From Anopheles merus (Eukaryota > Arthropoda > Insecta > Diptera > Culicidae), in the NCBI RefSeq assembly GCF_017562075.2, contig NC_054083.1, positions 43,745,269-43,809,268 on the forward strand: a stretch of 64,000 nucleotides of DNA. The letters run 5' to 3'. Each line of letters begins with the position of its first letter. Positions within the stretch are counted from its first letter, which is position 1. A program made the position numbers and the translations under genes. The notes beneath the pieces were generated by a model. The model was given only the letters and a program-made list of their open reading frames with translations. It was not told where the DNA came from and searched no databases. This document shows, in pieces, positions 1-10,865 of this stretch.

Positions 1-3000
1 GGTTTGTTGTTTCAAGCGCACACATGCGCGCTACTGAATCGTTTAACTAAATCGCTCGAGCTAGAGACGGGAAGGGAAAACGGGACACGCGATGGTGAGT
101 TTGGAAGCGACGCACAAAATTTCGTTGACAATTCAATATGACAGATTGTTGAGCCAGGTGTTTGTGTGCGCATTGGAATCGTCAAATGTCAATGGGTCAC
201 CTTAGTAAATTGGTGTGCAATAGCCACCCTCTCGTGGAATTCATCATCCGAAAAGAGGTGGCATGCATTGTCATCACCTTCATCCCCCTTAAGGCAACCG
301 AAAGACTTATTAAATGTATCCCCAGCACAAAACAACACCTTACAGATCTTGAGTCAATCAGCCATTGATGGTGGGCCACTGTTTTGGATGTGCAATAAGC
401 GCAATCATACGACATTTGGTTGAAAGCACCAATGGAACCAATTGCGCACAGTATGGGGTATGACGGGTATGTCTTGAACTTGAGGTAAAGGAAAATGTCA
501 TCCTTATGGTCATTGTTCTTAACAACCTTATTCCTTTTGCGAAATTGAGTATCTAACATCATCACTAAGAACGATCTCCTTTCCTGTCCAACCCGAAGTG
601 CTCTACACCAGTACAAATGATCACTCTAATAGCCAATTCAACGATCTCGTCACTGGGCAATCCTTTTGAACAATGATTACCTTCTGCGCTTTGTTGGAAT
701 CTAATAATTGTGTGTGTGTGAACAATTGCTGGTAGGCAATGGTATGACAATTGAATATGTATTATGTGCTTGGTAAAAGGTGAAGGACAGCATTGAATTA
801 GGTTTGCCAGTAAAACCCCCAGCCGACGACAATGCTAATGTTTGCCAAATGCCCATCTACACCTACGGAAGGGATCCAAAAATGAGCAATAACGAACATA
901 CTTTACCCTGCCGCTTGAAGTTGCCGCTCAAACACAAAAGGAATTCTGTGCAAAAATAAATGTGTTCAATATGAAATATCTTCCGGAGATAATCATCTCC
1001 TTGTGATATCCTCGTCATGTCTCATCTAAAAATATCAAATTCTTTATTTCTAGCGTGTTCCAGCGTAGCACCTGACACGTTTTGGGGACCATGGGTAAAC
1101 CCATCCCAGCACATGATGTGGTGTGACCTCTTCAACTTGACCCCTTTAATTCTGGTTAGGACACGCCAGATCAAGATCCTTTACCACACACACACACATC
1201 CGTGTCATGTGGTCTTGTGGTGCGACGTCAAAGATCAGTCGGTCGATCAATCAGCCGTGAGCCGTCTCTCCCAGCACTCGACGATGATGAAGATCAACGT
1301 CGTCGGTCCCCGCGATCACACGGAACTGGTGAGCTTGTCCGTTGTATGAACCTACGGCAGTCGCCCCAGCACACACCGTAAAGTTGATTAATTAAACAAA
1401 TTGCATCATACGTCGAGGTGGTGGAGGTGATATTCGATACACCCCGGGCCGGGGGGAGTATGACACGAACCGCCACTAACGTGAGGATGAATGAGCGTGT
1501 ACCTGTGTCTTGCTTTGCAGCATTCGGCACCGCGTTGTGAGATAATGAAGCAATGAAGCTTCTAAGAATGGTAAGGCGAGAAGCGTGAGGCAACGATACC
1601 ACATTGTCCGACACTGGTAGATCCGCCATACGCGCGTTGGAGATGTCTCAGAGGACTGGGGAATCCCTTAGAATTCCCAAAAATAGACTTCCATTGAATG
1701 TCCGAGCGGGGGAGATGTTCTCGCAGTTCCCGGACCTAGTGCAATCAGATGTAGGTTTTATGTTTGTGGTAGCATCAGGTGCTTCGGAGAAGTGATCGTG
1801 AGGTTACCGTGAAGTGGATGATGTTGTTAGCATTGCTAGAGGGAGTGCAGAATAAAAATGAGAAGAAAATGTGAAGGCTGACCAATGAACCAATGATTTG
1901 AGAAGTTCCGACGCTGTCCGGGGTGTGGTTTAAACCGGATTTGAAGCATAAAATCTACATCAAATCTTGTATTCACTTACCGCCACTTTTCAATCACTGC
2001 ACCGACACTAGACGCACCCGTATCGGTAATGTCGGTTTGTCACTTATGCCTGCACCGAACGACACGAGGTCGAAGGTTGTGCAGGCAGTCTGCCTTCTTC
2101 TCAAAATCACAACAACAACTGCTTCCAAAAACAGATACTGCGCGTATTCTTCAACTCGCTCACAGCCAAACCCACCAGGAAGTGTGAACGATTGGTACGG
2201 GAGGTCGCAGAATTTGCACGATCCATTAGAGATACGGCGTTTTCACGGCTGTTTGGCGGTGGCTGCTCTTTCCATCCATAATCATGTTTGGCTAGCTAAT
2301 TTGGTGCTATTCGAAGCGAAGAATTTGATTATTCAAATTTCGCATCCGATGACATCCCGGGTGTGGGGAGCGGTTGAGGTCCAATATTTTTCAAACCATT
2401 CGGAAAACATTGCCCAGCCTGGGCAGGTTTAGAAGAGGATGCTTGCGCTCTTGCCTTTATGATAGCATGCACCAAATATTTCCCCTGTTTGCAGTAGTAA
2501 CCCCTTGCGTAGCGCTGTGTCACTCGATCGCGTTCGCTCGGTGGCGCAACAGAAATGGCAGAAATCGCACGCTGCGAAACAGAATGGGTGACATTTTCAC
2601 ATTCATATTCACTGTCATTTATCAATATTAGCTCAGCAGAAAGACAGACACTGCTGTGTGCGGGTGTGCAAAGGCAGAATACGAATACTTTTGGCAGGGG
2701 TTCGTAAAGCGATCATGCGCATCGCCGCCAACACCTTCAGCGCAGACTGTCGCAAACGTTTCGAGCCAGACATTGGGACGCACATTCTAGAGCAGCGAAG
2801 CGTGGGCAGCCAATACATCCTTCTCTAATGTCAATTATTTGTCGTTCTGATTTCTTTACAAACAGCGAATACTGTGTGCAGTTCGTTTTCAAATAGATTT
2901 TCATATTTTGATCTTCTTAAAAAAAATGCTCAAATACAGCACATCTAATTACACCATACCGTCGCAACCGGTTTTCTTACTATTTTCAGTTGGCCAGTTC

Positions 3001-4782
3001 CTTCACTGCTTCCGCACGGACCCGGACTTTGTTTAATTACATCCACATCGCTGCTTCCACTAATCGAAACGAGATGTGTACGCGCCAATCACGCGCCGAT
3101 CCCGTCCGCGTGCTGCTCTCTGTCCGTAACCTTTTCCGCGCGTTAGCATAACCCTTGGAGGGGTCTGAAAGGGTTGGGAAGGAAATTAACCTTACGCGGT
3201 GGATCATGCAGCGTGCTGGTGGAGTGGCAGAGCAGAGGTAAATTGTTATTACTGTCACTGCACGACTTAATCAATATCGCATTTGGGCAAGTCTGGCCGC
3301 TGACTTGAGAATGTCAACAGTAGAAGAGTGCGTTTGATTTCTTCTTTTTTTCTGCTTCTTCTTTTTATGTACATTACACGACCATTTACTGCTAATTACT
3401 ATTATTTTATTACAACCAGAGGGGGTGGAGAATGGAATCAGTTCTAATTATCTTTATTGCGTTTGCGTGCAGGATAGCTGGATTACAAGAAGAATAACTT
3501 CCAAATGGCAACTTTAACGATCGTAGAGAAGGTTTGTAGTATTTATAGTTGACATTTCCTTACGTCCGGGATTTGTATTTCGTCATGATGGTTATTTTAA
3601 GAGATATTCTTTTTCTTACAGTAAGCCTCATTTTTACTGAATTCTTCCGCAATTTATTAAATGCCTATCAAATCATGCTGTTTTGCATGCGATGCGATTT
3701 GTTTACATGTGTTGGTACGTTGTAATGGATCTGTACGAAGAAGGGAGAGTCGAAGAGATGGTGACAGTGGGGAGGTTGATCGTTGGAGGAGGGATCATTA
3801 CAGCCGCGAAAGACGGCATCAAAACAAATCACGCAAAGCCGGCAAGCGTGCATGAACACACCGCCAGTGGAATGAACACCTTTCGATGTGTTTGAAAGTC
3901 TTGGAACAAGGTGTGTATAAGTAAGGTGTTAGTGTCTAATGTTTCATGTTTGTTTGTATTCTAATGTAAGGTTTACATGAATTATAGAATAAGGGTTTCA
4001 TGTTACCTCATATTTTCAGCTATGTTCATTAGAACGATTATTTTTCTAAAATACTTTTTGCTAATTTTTCTAATTTTTTTTAATTCAATGTTAAAATATT
4101 CAATGTTAAAAAAGCAATTTTAAATCTGTTGCCGATAACGCATTCATTCTACGTTCTACCCAACTTTCGGTGCAACTAAGCAAATCTCATCCCGGAGGTA
4201 CATTTTGCTCAAGCGCCTAAATGTATGCAATGCAATGTTTAGTTTTGATTTTGCTTTTAAAATGCCAACGGTATAACTGGTCGCTAAAAAAGTTGCTACC
4301 ACTGTGTGCGTTGTTTGTTATTCAAATACAAAAAGTAATTTAAAACGTTCATCTTAAACAATAGAAGAAAGATATATCGAAAAAGCATTAAATGCGCTCT
4401 GCAATTTCCTAATCACGATCCTCAGCTTAGAGCCAGCTAACAGCATATGCTAGCTCATAATGCTGTTTGATTACTCCCGCCTGTTGTATAGTTCTAATCT
4501 CTACTCAAACTCATCACAAAGATACAAAGATAGATCAAGGTGCATTGTCCTTAATAAGTGTACATCGTCGCCAATTATGCGTAGCAATTGAAGAACAAGA
4601 CGCATACACTAGACAAATCCTACACATACATAACCTGCACAATGACCCGTCCTCCCCTATCAATTGGGATAAGGGTCGCTTGTGTTCGAGAAAATTATCA
4701 TCGCGACATCATCGCTCTCGTCATTGTATTTTTCCACTAGATTTCCTCCCCAGTAGAGCACCCCAGAAAATAGCATGAGCAC

Positions 4783-4788
<6 letters not shown>

Positions 4789-4812
<24 letters not shown>
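4789..4812. repeat. (AG)12 microsatellite
   Basis: Uninterrupted AG dinucleotide repeat in non-coding DNA. Confidence 0.9.
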
Positions 4813-4813
<1 letters not shown>

Positions 4814-5215
4814 TCAGCACATGATCATCGAAAGCATTCGTTGTTAGCGTGCGCATCAGGAGAAAAGTTGGCCACTCAGTTATTATACGCGACGAGCTCC
4901 CAGTATAAGGGTCATTGTTAGATCGCGTTCTACAATGACAAACGGACCCGGCATCATTAGTCATGTTAGGCCGGTGGTCAGAAGAAAGTACAAAGGGGAA
5001 AAAGAAAAGCTGATTCATTGGGGGGTTGCGGACGTTGGTCTGCGGGCATGTTTTTATCGTCTCAGTTTGCATCATGCCCCAGTGAAAGTGATACCGCACG
5101 GCATTTTGTGAAGCCGTTTGGGTTCAAGATTAAGGGACAGTCAAAACCAGTACTAGTGAGTATTCGTTGATTCATTGCTAACCCGAACGTTGTTTGCTCA
5201 GCAAGAAGCAATGAC

Positions 5216-5424
5216 TGATAAGTGATAACGTAATTGCATCATCGGCATAAATGCTGATAAGATCTCAACCTGCGGGAAGGAAAACGCATCAAGTGGTACA
5301 TCGTTTGTGGTGATAGATTTTGGGGTATGTTTGTGCCGGCGTATCCAGGAAAAGGGCCTTTCCCTTATCAGTGCGTGTGCATGAATAGTGTGTGTGTGCT
5401 GATGAAAGGAACGCTAAAGATAAG
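5216..5424. promoter_or_regulatory. GATA-motif cluster, candidate enhancer
   Basis: About 210 bases hold at least five GATA-type motifs on both strands: TGATAAG at 5216-5222, GATAA at 5224-5228, CTGATAAG at 5254-5261, CTTATCAG at 5364-5371 and AGATAAG at 5418-5424. A weaker GATAG lies near 5312. Such clusters bind GATA factors in insect gut and fat body. The nearest protein gene downstream is a lipid acyltransferase, which would fit, but the link is inference. Confidence 0.35.
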
Positions 5425-6245
5425 CTATCGTGTATAACGGCTGCTGCTGCTGGTGCTAAGAGCTGATCAAACTATCAAACAACAGCCGACGGAAGGTATC
5501 ATGTTCCAAGAGCCAACTGCTTCCCTCTCTCTAATAGTCAGACGCATGCGCATGCGGCGTCACACACGCCAGTAGAGAAAGAGCACCGTTTTTGCGCGAC
5601 AAAACGGTACGCGACAAAGCCCTCCACACGCGATCAGTACCCATTCAGCGCACGGAGCGTAAAGGGCCAGCACAAACACTGTGCTATACTTGTCGGCTCG
5701 CTCGGGGTAGATTAACCGGTGAGCTGTGCAGCAGGGGGTGAAATAATATACAAATTTACTGTGCCCACCCCTTCCCCTGTGTGTGATCATTTATCGACTA
5801 AAGGCGCTCGTCGCAGTGTTCTTGGGCGGTTATTAAGAACGTGCGCGCGCTCGAAAGTGAGATTGACGAAGATTTGTTATTCGTTCGTATCATCATAACA
5901 TTGGGCGGATGAAAGTGTTGACGTTAGTGGAAAATCATCACCCTCCCACCCACGACGATATTGTTAAGCGCACAGTAAACAAATCGGTTTCAAATGGTGC
6001 TGAGCATTTTTGCTGAAGTAGCGCAACAAACAAACAAAAAGAAACGCGCATAAAAAGAAAACTCCATTAAAACTAGACGACACGAGAAGCACGTGCGAAC
6101 GAGAGCGAACGCTTTGACGTCAACTGCTGCAATGCGCCATAGGCAATCAATGTGAAGTCGGCGTAAAATTTGCATTTGAAAGGTGAACTATGGAATAAAT
6201 GTTACAAGTTTTAAGTGTGTGGTGTGGGGAGAACAAAAAGGCAAC

Positions 6246-6251
6246 AAAAAA
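6246..6251 (-). terminator. RNA polymerase III terminator of tRNA-Tyr
   Basis: Six A on the + strand give TTTTTT on the minus strand, 14 nt past the discriminator base of the tRNA gene. This is the expected Pol III stop signal. Confidence 0.7.
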
Positions 6252-6265
6252 GATTTTCTAGCGCT

Positions 6266-6370
6266 TCCTTCGAGCCGGATTTGAACCAGCGACCTATGGA
6301 TTTCTCTCTATCGTGTGTGTGTGTGTTCACCCTCTACAGTCCACCGCTCTACCAACTGAGCTATCGAAGG
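6266..6370 (-). tRNA. tRNA-Tyr(GTA) with intron
   Basis: Read on the minus strand, the acceptor stem CCTTCGA pairs with TCGAAGG and is followed by discriminator A. The A box lies in TAGCTCAGTTGGTAGAGC and the B box in GGTTCAAATCC. The anticodon loop is CTGTAGA with anticodon GTA, closed by GTGGA/TCCAT. A 32-nt intron (6302-6333) sits directly 3' of position 37, the canonical site in tRNA-Tyr genes. The mature RNA is 73 nt before CCA addition. A T6 terminator follows. Confidence 0.95.
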
Positions 6371-7648
6371 TGATGAGAGAGGAGGCGCTTATCAACGTAC
6401 GCGTCCTTTGTGTTTTTCTATCACTTTTGTCGTTGTTATGATTAGGAGTTATTGTTTCTGCAATCTAAAATCACAGTTAATATCTTTTTCTATACTAAAT
6501 GCTTTGGTAAATTGGTGTAACGGTTGATTTGTAGAGAAAAATTGAATATTATTTGGCATTACTTTTTATTGCTACGATGTTAAGATTAAAAAGGATTATG
6601 TAATGCATAAAATCGGTGCATTTTATCTTTGGAGCGAGAAACCCGCTTTAAACCCTTTCTCACCTACCACCCGCACAACAAATCGTATAATAAAAAAAGC
6701 GCGATTACGACAATACCATTGTATGCCTATTGGATTCTTATCAAATCAGCTCTTTATCTCGTTTGCAATCGTATCGGACCGTCGGCCGCTGTTGTCGGGG
6801 GTCAAACTCTCTAGTGGCTACTTGACGGGTGCTTGATGGCCACCGCCTGAACGGACGCGGGATTGCATGATGTTGCATTATTTCAGAATAATTGTCCACT
6901 CCCCCCCAAAAAAAAGCACCAAAAATGTTACAGAATGCCAACGACAGTTGCATTTCGAACTCAACAACCCCCCCATCCCCGTAATCGTCATCACAACCAC
7001 ATTGCTCCGTTGCAACCGTAAAGGGAATAAGGGAGAAGCTTATCACGATTGAGGGTTCACCTGCTGTGCACACTACTATCAATTTTCGGCTCCCTCCTCC
7101 CTTCCCCATGCAATTGCGAACGGCGGAACGCACACTGTGCTTTTGCCGTCCTTCTGATAACGCAACTGTGTGCGTCTGTCGGTCGCCGACACAAACCGAA
7201 ACGGCCACCGAAAGCCTTCGGCCATACTGCACGGGAAGAATAGAAGAGGCGGGACAGTACAGTCGGGTACACCGATCAGAGTAAACGTTGCTAGCGTGTG
7301 TAGTTGTTAGTAACACATCCAGAGCCTACTGCTGCTGCTGCGGCTCGCGTGTGCTGACTCGTCGAAGAGGTGCGTATGCAGTCACATTCTAACCTTACGC
7401 CCGTGCTGAACCCCCGGGGAGACCAGTGCGCGCTCGACAGTGAACTCCCTAGTGTGTAGTGTATTCTTTTCTTGTTGTTTTAGATGTATTAGTAAGTGTT
7501 GCTATCGGGGTTGCTGCAGCATCCAATCAACTGTCATTAGTTTCGATCTAATCACATGGTTTTGCTTAATCACATATCACAGAGGGCGAGTCGTAGTGGT
7601 AAAACATCCCCCCGGTACCGGTTCTAGACGCGCTCACCAAAACCTAAA
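6371..7648. other. Upstream region of the DGAT2-family gene
   Basis: Non-coding. The part from about 7050 to 7640 is more GC-rich than its surroundings and probably carries the promoter and 5' UTR of the acyltransferase gene. I see no TATA box in a convincing position. The start ATG at 7649 has a good context (CTAAAATGG). Confidence 0.45.
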
Positions 7649-10105
7649 ATGGGTAAAATCGAATGGGCCCCACTGAATGTGCCGATGAGGCGGCGGATCG
7701 AAACCCTGTCCACTGCGCTGTGGATGTGGCTGATACTGTTCGGCGAGCTGGGCATGCTGATATCGTACTTCCTGCTGCTGGTAAGTAGAATAGGAGGAGA
7801 AGGCTTGTTTGAAGTGTGCCACCGCGTGCCTAACCTAGCTTACGGTCTCCATCCACTGCCTACTCTTCCAGATCTATGGCAACTTGTTTATTAAATCGCT
7901 GTGCGTCATCTACGGATACTTCATCTACACCGATCGAAAAGTGACTTTGAACGGTGGTCGAGGACAGGGGTAATGTGCAGCATCCGCACACAAAAGAAAA
8001 GAACGCCACACTTATTTTCTCTCTCCTTCTCTCTCTCTCTGTAATAGTGTAACATGGTGGCGAGAGCTGTTCTGGTGGAAGCTCTACCAGAGCTACTTCC
8101 CGGCGAAGCTGCACAAAACGGTTGATCTCGACCCTAACCGGAACTACCTGTTTGCCGCCTTCCCGCACGGCGTGCTCGGGTGAGTAGTAGCTACCGTAGA
8201 TCCGCATCACAACCGGTGAAACATTCTGGAAGCCACAATTCACCCCACCAAGGGAGGAGGTCAGGAGGTGCTGTGCTGTGTTTATTGCGCCGAAAATAAT
8301 TACTCAAATTCTTTGGAGCCTTTTCGGAGATGATTGAGCACGCACGCAGCAGCAGGCGAGCAATCGTCTATCGAACCAGCTGATAAGATACGACCAGCTC
8401 TTTGAGCCCGTGCATAGAAACTCTGGGCCTATCGTTTCGGAGTGTTTTTGACAATAGGGAGGACGGCGTCGCCCCCAAAACCCCCCAAAAGGGTCCAAAG
8501 TGTAAAACGTTCAGTTTAACTTTGTTTACTACACGTGATCACGATTACTACTACTACTTTTTGGAGAGATTTTAATTGCAAGATAACAACCACCTAACAT
8601 ATAACAAACCTTCTGCTGACGGCGTCGTGCGCAATTGCGAACGAATCGTATCAGCTGGGAAAAAGTGATTTTATCGATTGGCTTGTTTCTGGTGGCCTCC
8701 TTGGTACTAATCCTCACGGCCAGAGATTACAGACGGGCAGCAAGATGTTGCAGCGTAATGTTAATTGTACATGGCAGGGATTGTGGGCGGTCGGGTGGGT
8801 TATGTGGGGAAAAATCCTATGGATTGCTTAATGCCTTGTTATCACAGGTTCATAAGCTTGTTTGATTAGGTTAGATTACTAATTAACAGCAGTTAAAACA
8901 CTTCATGCTAAGCGACATAAAGAAGTATTTCTTATTCTTATTTTTCCTCCTTTTCTCTTTCTCCTTCTTCTTCCTTTTATCTATCTACTTCTCCTTCTTC
9001 CTTTTCTCTGTCTCCTTCTTATTCTTCTTCCTTTTCTCCTTCTCCTTCTTCTTCTTCCTTTTCTCTTTTTCTTCTTCTTCCTTTCCTCTTTCTTCTTCTA
9101 CTTCTTCCTTAAACTTCTTAAAAACTTCCACTTCCTTAAAAAAACATTGAAATTAATGGCGGCGGTTACATTTTTCTCTCTTTAAATGCCACGTGCTCTT
9201 CAAGGATTACCACGTGCGTTACCATGGCCACTGAAGAAGGCCTTTTTAAGCTCACGTTTTGAACAACGTTTCAAACCCTTCTTAGTACCTCGATTGATTA
9301 AAACTTTTCCTGCTTATCCCTTTCCAGCCTCGGCGCCTTCATCAACTTTGCCACCAATGCGACCGGCTTTCACGACAAGTTTCCCAAAATCCGGTCTCGC
9401 CCGGTGACGCTCAACTTCCACTTTGTGATACCGTTCTTCCGCGAGCTGCTGCTCAGCTGGGGCCTCGTGTCGGCCAACCCGAACAGCATCCTGAGCCTGC
9501 TGAAGGCGCCGAACAAACCGGACCACCCGCTGAACGACGACGGCTACACGGCCAACGCGGTCGTGATAGTGGTGGGCGGTGCGGCCGAATCGCTGCACTG
9601 CCGGCCGAACAACTACACGCTGGTGCTGCGCAAGCGGAAGGGCTTCTGCAAGCTGGCGATCAAGGCGGGCACCCCGCTCGTGCCGGTGATGACGTTCGGC
9701 GAGGTCGACCTGTTCGATCAGCCGCCGAATCCGCCCGGCTCGCGGTTGCGCCGGTTCCAGGAGTTTGTGAAAAACACAACCGGCATCGCGCCAGCCGCCT
9801 TCGTCGGGCGGGGCTTCTTCCAGTACAGCTACGGGTTGATCCCGCGCCGGAAGCCACTGAACACAGTCGGTAAGTGCGGCGTGCTGTGGTGTAACTGCAC
9901 AACTGGAATGCTAATGATGATGCTTTTTTTTAAATGGACACTTTCAGTCGGTGCTCCGGTGGAAGTGACGCAAATAGATAATCCGACGCAGGAACAGGTG
10001 GATGAGGTGCACGAGCGGTTCTGCCGCGAGCTGGACAATCTGTTCGAAACGAACAAATCGCGCTTCATTGCCGACTACAAGAATGTGAAGCTTGTCATGG
10101 AGTAA
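7649..10105 (+). CDS. Dgat2: Diacylglycerol/monoacylglycerol acyltransferase, DGAT2 family
   Basis: Five exons, 7649-7780, 7872-7969, 8048-8179, 9328-9869 and 9948-10105, join in phase to a 353-residue protein, the usual length of the DGAT2/MOGAT family. These ER enzymes transfer a fatty acyl group from acyl-CoA to di- or monoacylglycerol in triglyceride synthesis. Two N-terminal hydrophobic segments (about residues 19-43 and 45-65) form the membrane hairpin. The active-site region reads FPHGVLGLGAF at about 115-125; the family norm is HPHG, so the first His is Phe here while PHG is kept. GGAAES at about 203-208 and RGFFQYSYGLIPRRKPLNTV further on are family hallmarks. The last exon gives the VGAPVEV segment and C-terminus. 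DGAT2, MOGAT and wax synthases cannot be told apart from sequence alone. Its 3' end faces the kynurenine monooxygenase gene. Confidence 0.9.
8928..9119 (+). repeat. Polypyrimidine (TTC/TTCC) low-complexity tract
   Basis: About 190 bases of almost pure C and T within intron 3 of the acyltransferase gene. It yields a Phe/Leu/Ser open frame that is not a protein. It lies about 200 nt upstream of the exon 4 acceptor (9327). Confidence 0.85.
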
Positions 10106-10766
10106 TTGGTAAAATGCAGATCCCCGCATTTCCCACCATCTTTACACACAATCGTTCGGTGTATAGCGGCGGGAGAATGGGTTAAAATCATGCACAAAAG
10201 ACACAGAAACACACTATCATCACGATATCCTACGCAACCCGTTGAAATTGTATTATAATTCGCATCGAAAGGATTGAGACTGTACCAAAAAAAAAAACGA
10301 ACGAACAAATTGAAGCAACGATCCAAACCAACTCTTTTCATGCCCAAGATCCAACCATTGCGGTGCGGTGCCAACAGGTGATATTGTTATACAGCTCTGC
10401 GGGAAAGGAGTCAATTACTAGCTGCGTAAGAGAACACACTACATTGGAAGTGTTTAGCATTTAGATTCTCGTTTAAGTGTAATTGTGTAACATTTTTTCT
10501 GGGTGTTTAGTTACATATTTTTTCGTTATTTTTTTGGGTGTTTAGTTAGGTAAATTTTGAAGGTTCGTAATATGCTTTTTCCGGTGTCTGTACAAACTTG
10601 CATTGTTACAAAACAACAAATAAGGGACAAAAGTATTCTCGTTATGGTTTTTTTTTCTTGCCATCCCAATTGTACAATTAAATCCGAGTTGCATGTGACT
10701 GTAAACATAAAACAGGTGTAGAAGAAAACACGTTGTTTTTTGTGGAAACAAACCAAACACAAAGCA

Positions 10767-10772
10767 AATAAA
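10767..10772 (+). terminator. Polyadenylation signal of the DGAT2-family gene
   Basis: AATAAA 660 nt after the stop codon, followed by AT-rich and then GT-bearing sequence. Earlier weaker AT-rich candidates exist, so the main site is not certain. Confidence 0.5.
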
Positions 10773-10826
10773 TATTAAACTCGTTAAAACATCGCAAACG
10801 TGAACATGTTGAGTGAGTATATAAGT

Positions 10827-10832
10827 TTTATT
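10827..10832 (-). terminator. Polyadenylation signal of the KMO gene
   Basis: AATAAA on the minus strand, 33 nt past the KMO stop codon, giving a very short 3' UTR. Confidence 0.65.
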
Positions 10833-10865
10833 TTTTAGCAATAAACGAATGGTATGGGGTCACAG

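Larger units (their letters stand above)
1..6265. other. Non-coding stretch without recognised gene
   Basis: No reading frame here resembles a known protein, and all open frames are short and low in coding character. The stretch is AT-rich with short homopolymers. It holds an (AG)n run at 4789-4812 and a cluster of GATA motifs at 5216-5424. It may contain regulatory DNA or untranslated exons for a neighbouring gene. Confidence 0.6.

Noticed and set aside
8905..9150. 81-residue Phe/Leu/Ser-rich open frame
   Set aside because: It is a translated polypyrimidine tract inside an intron with no protein-like composition.
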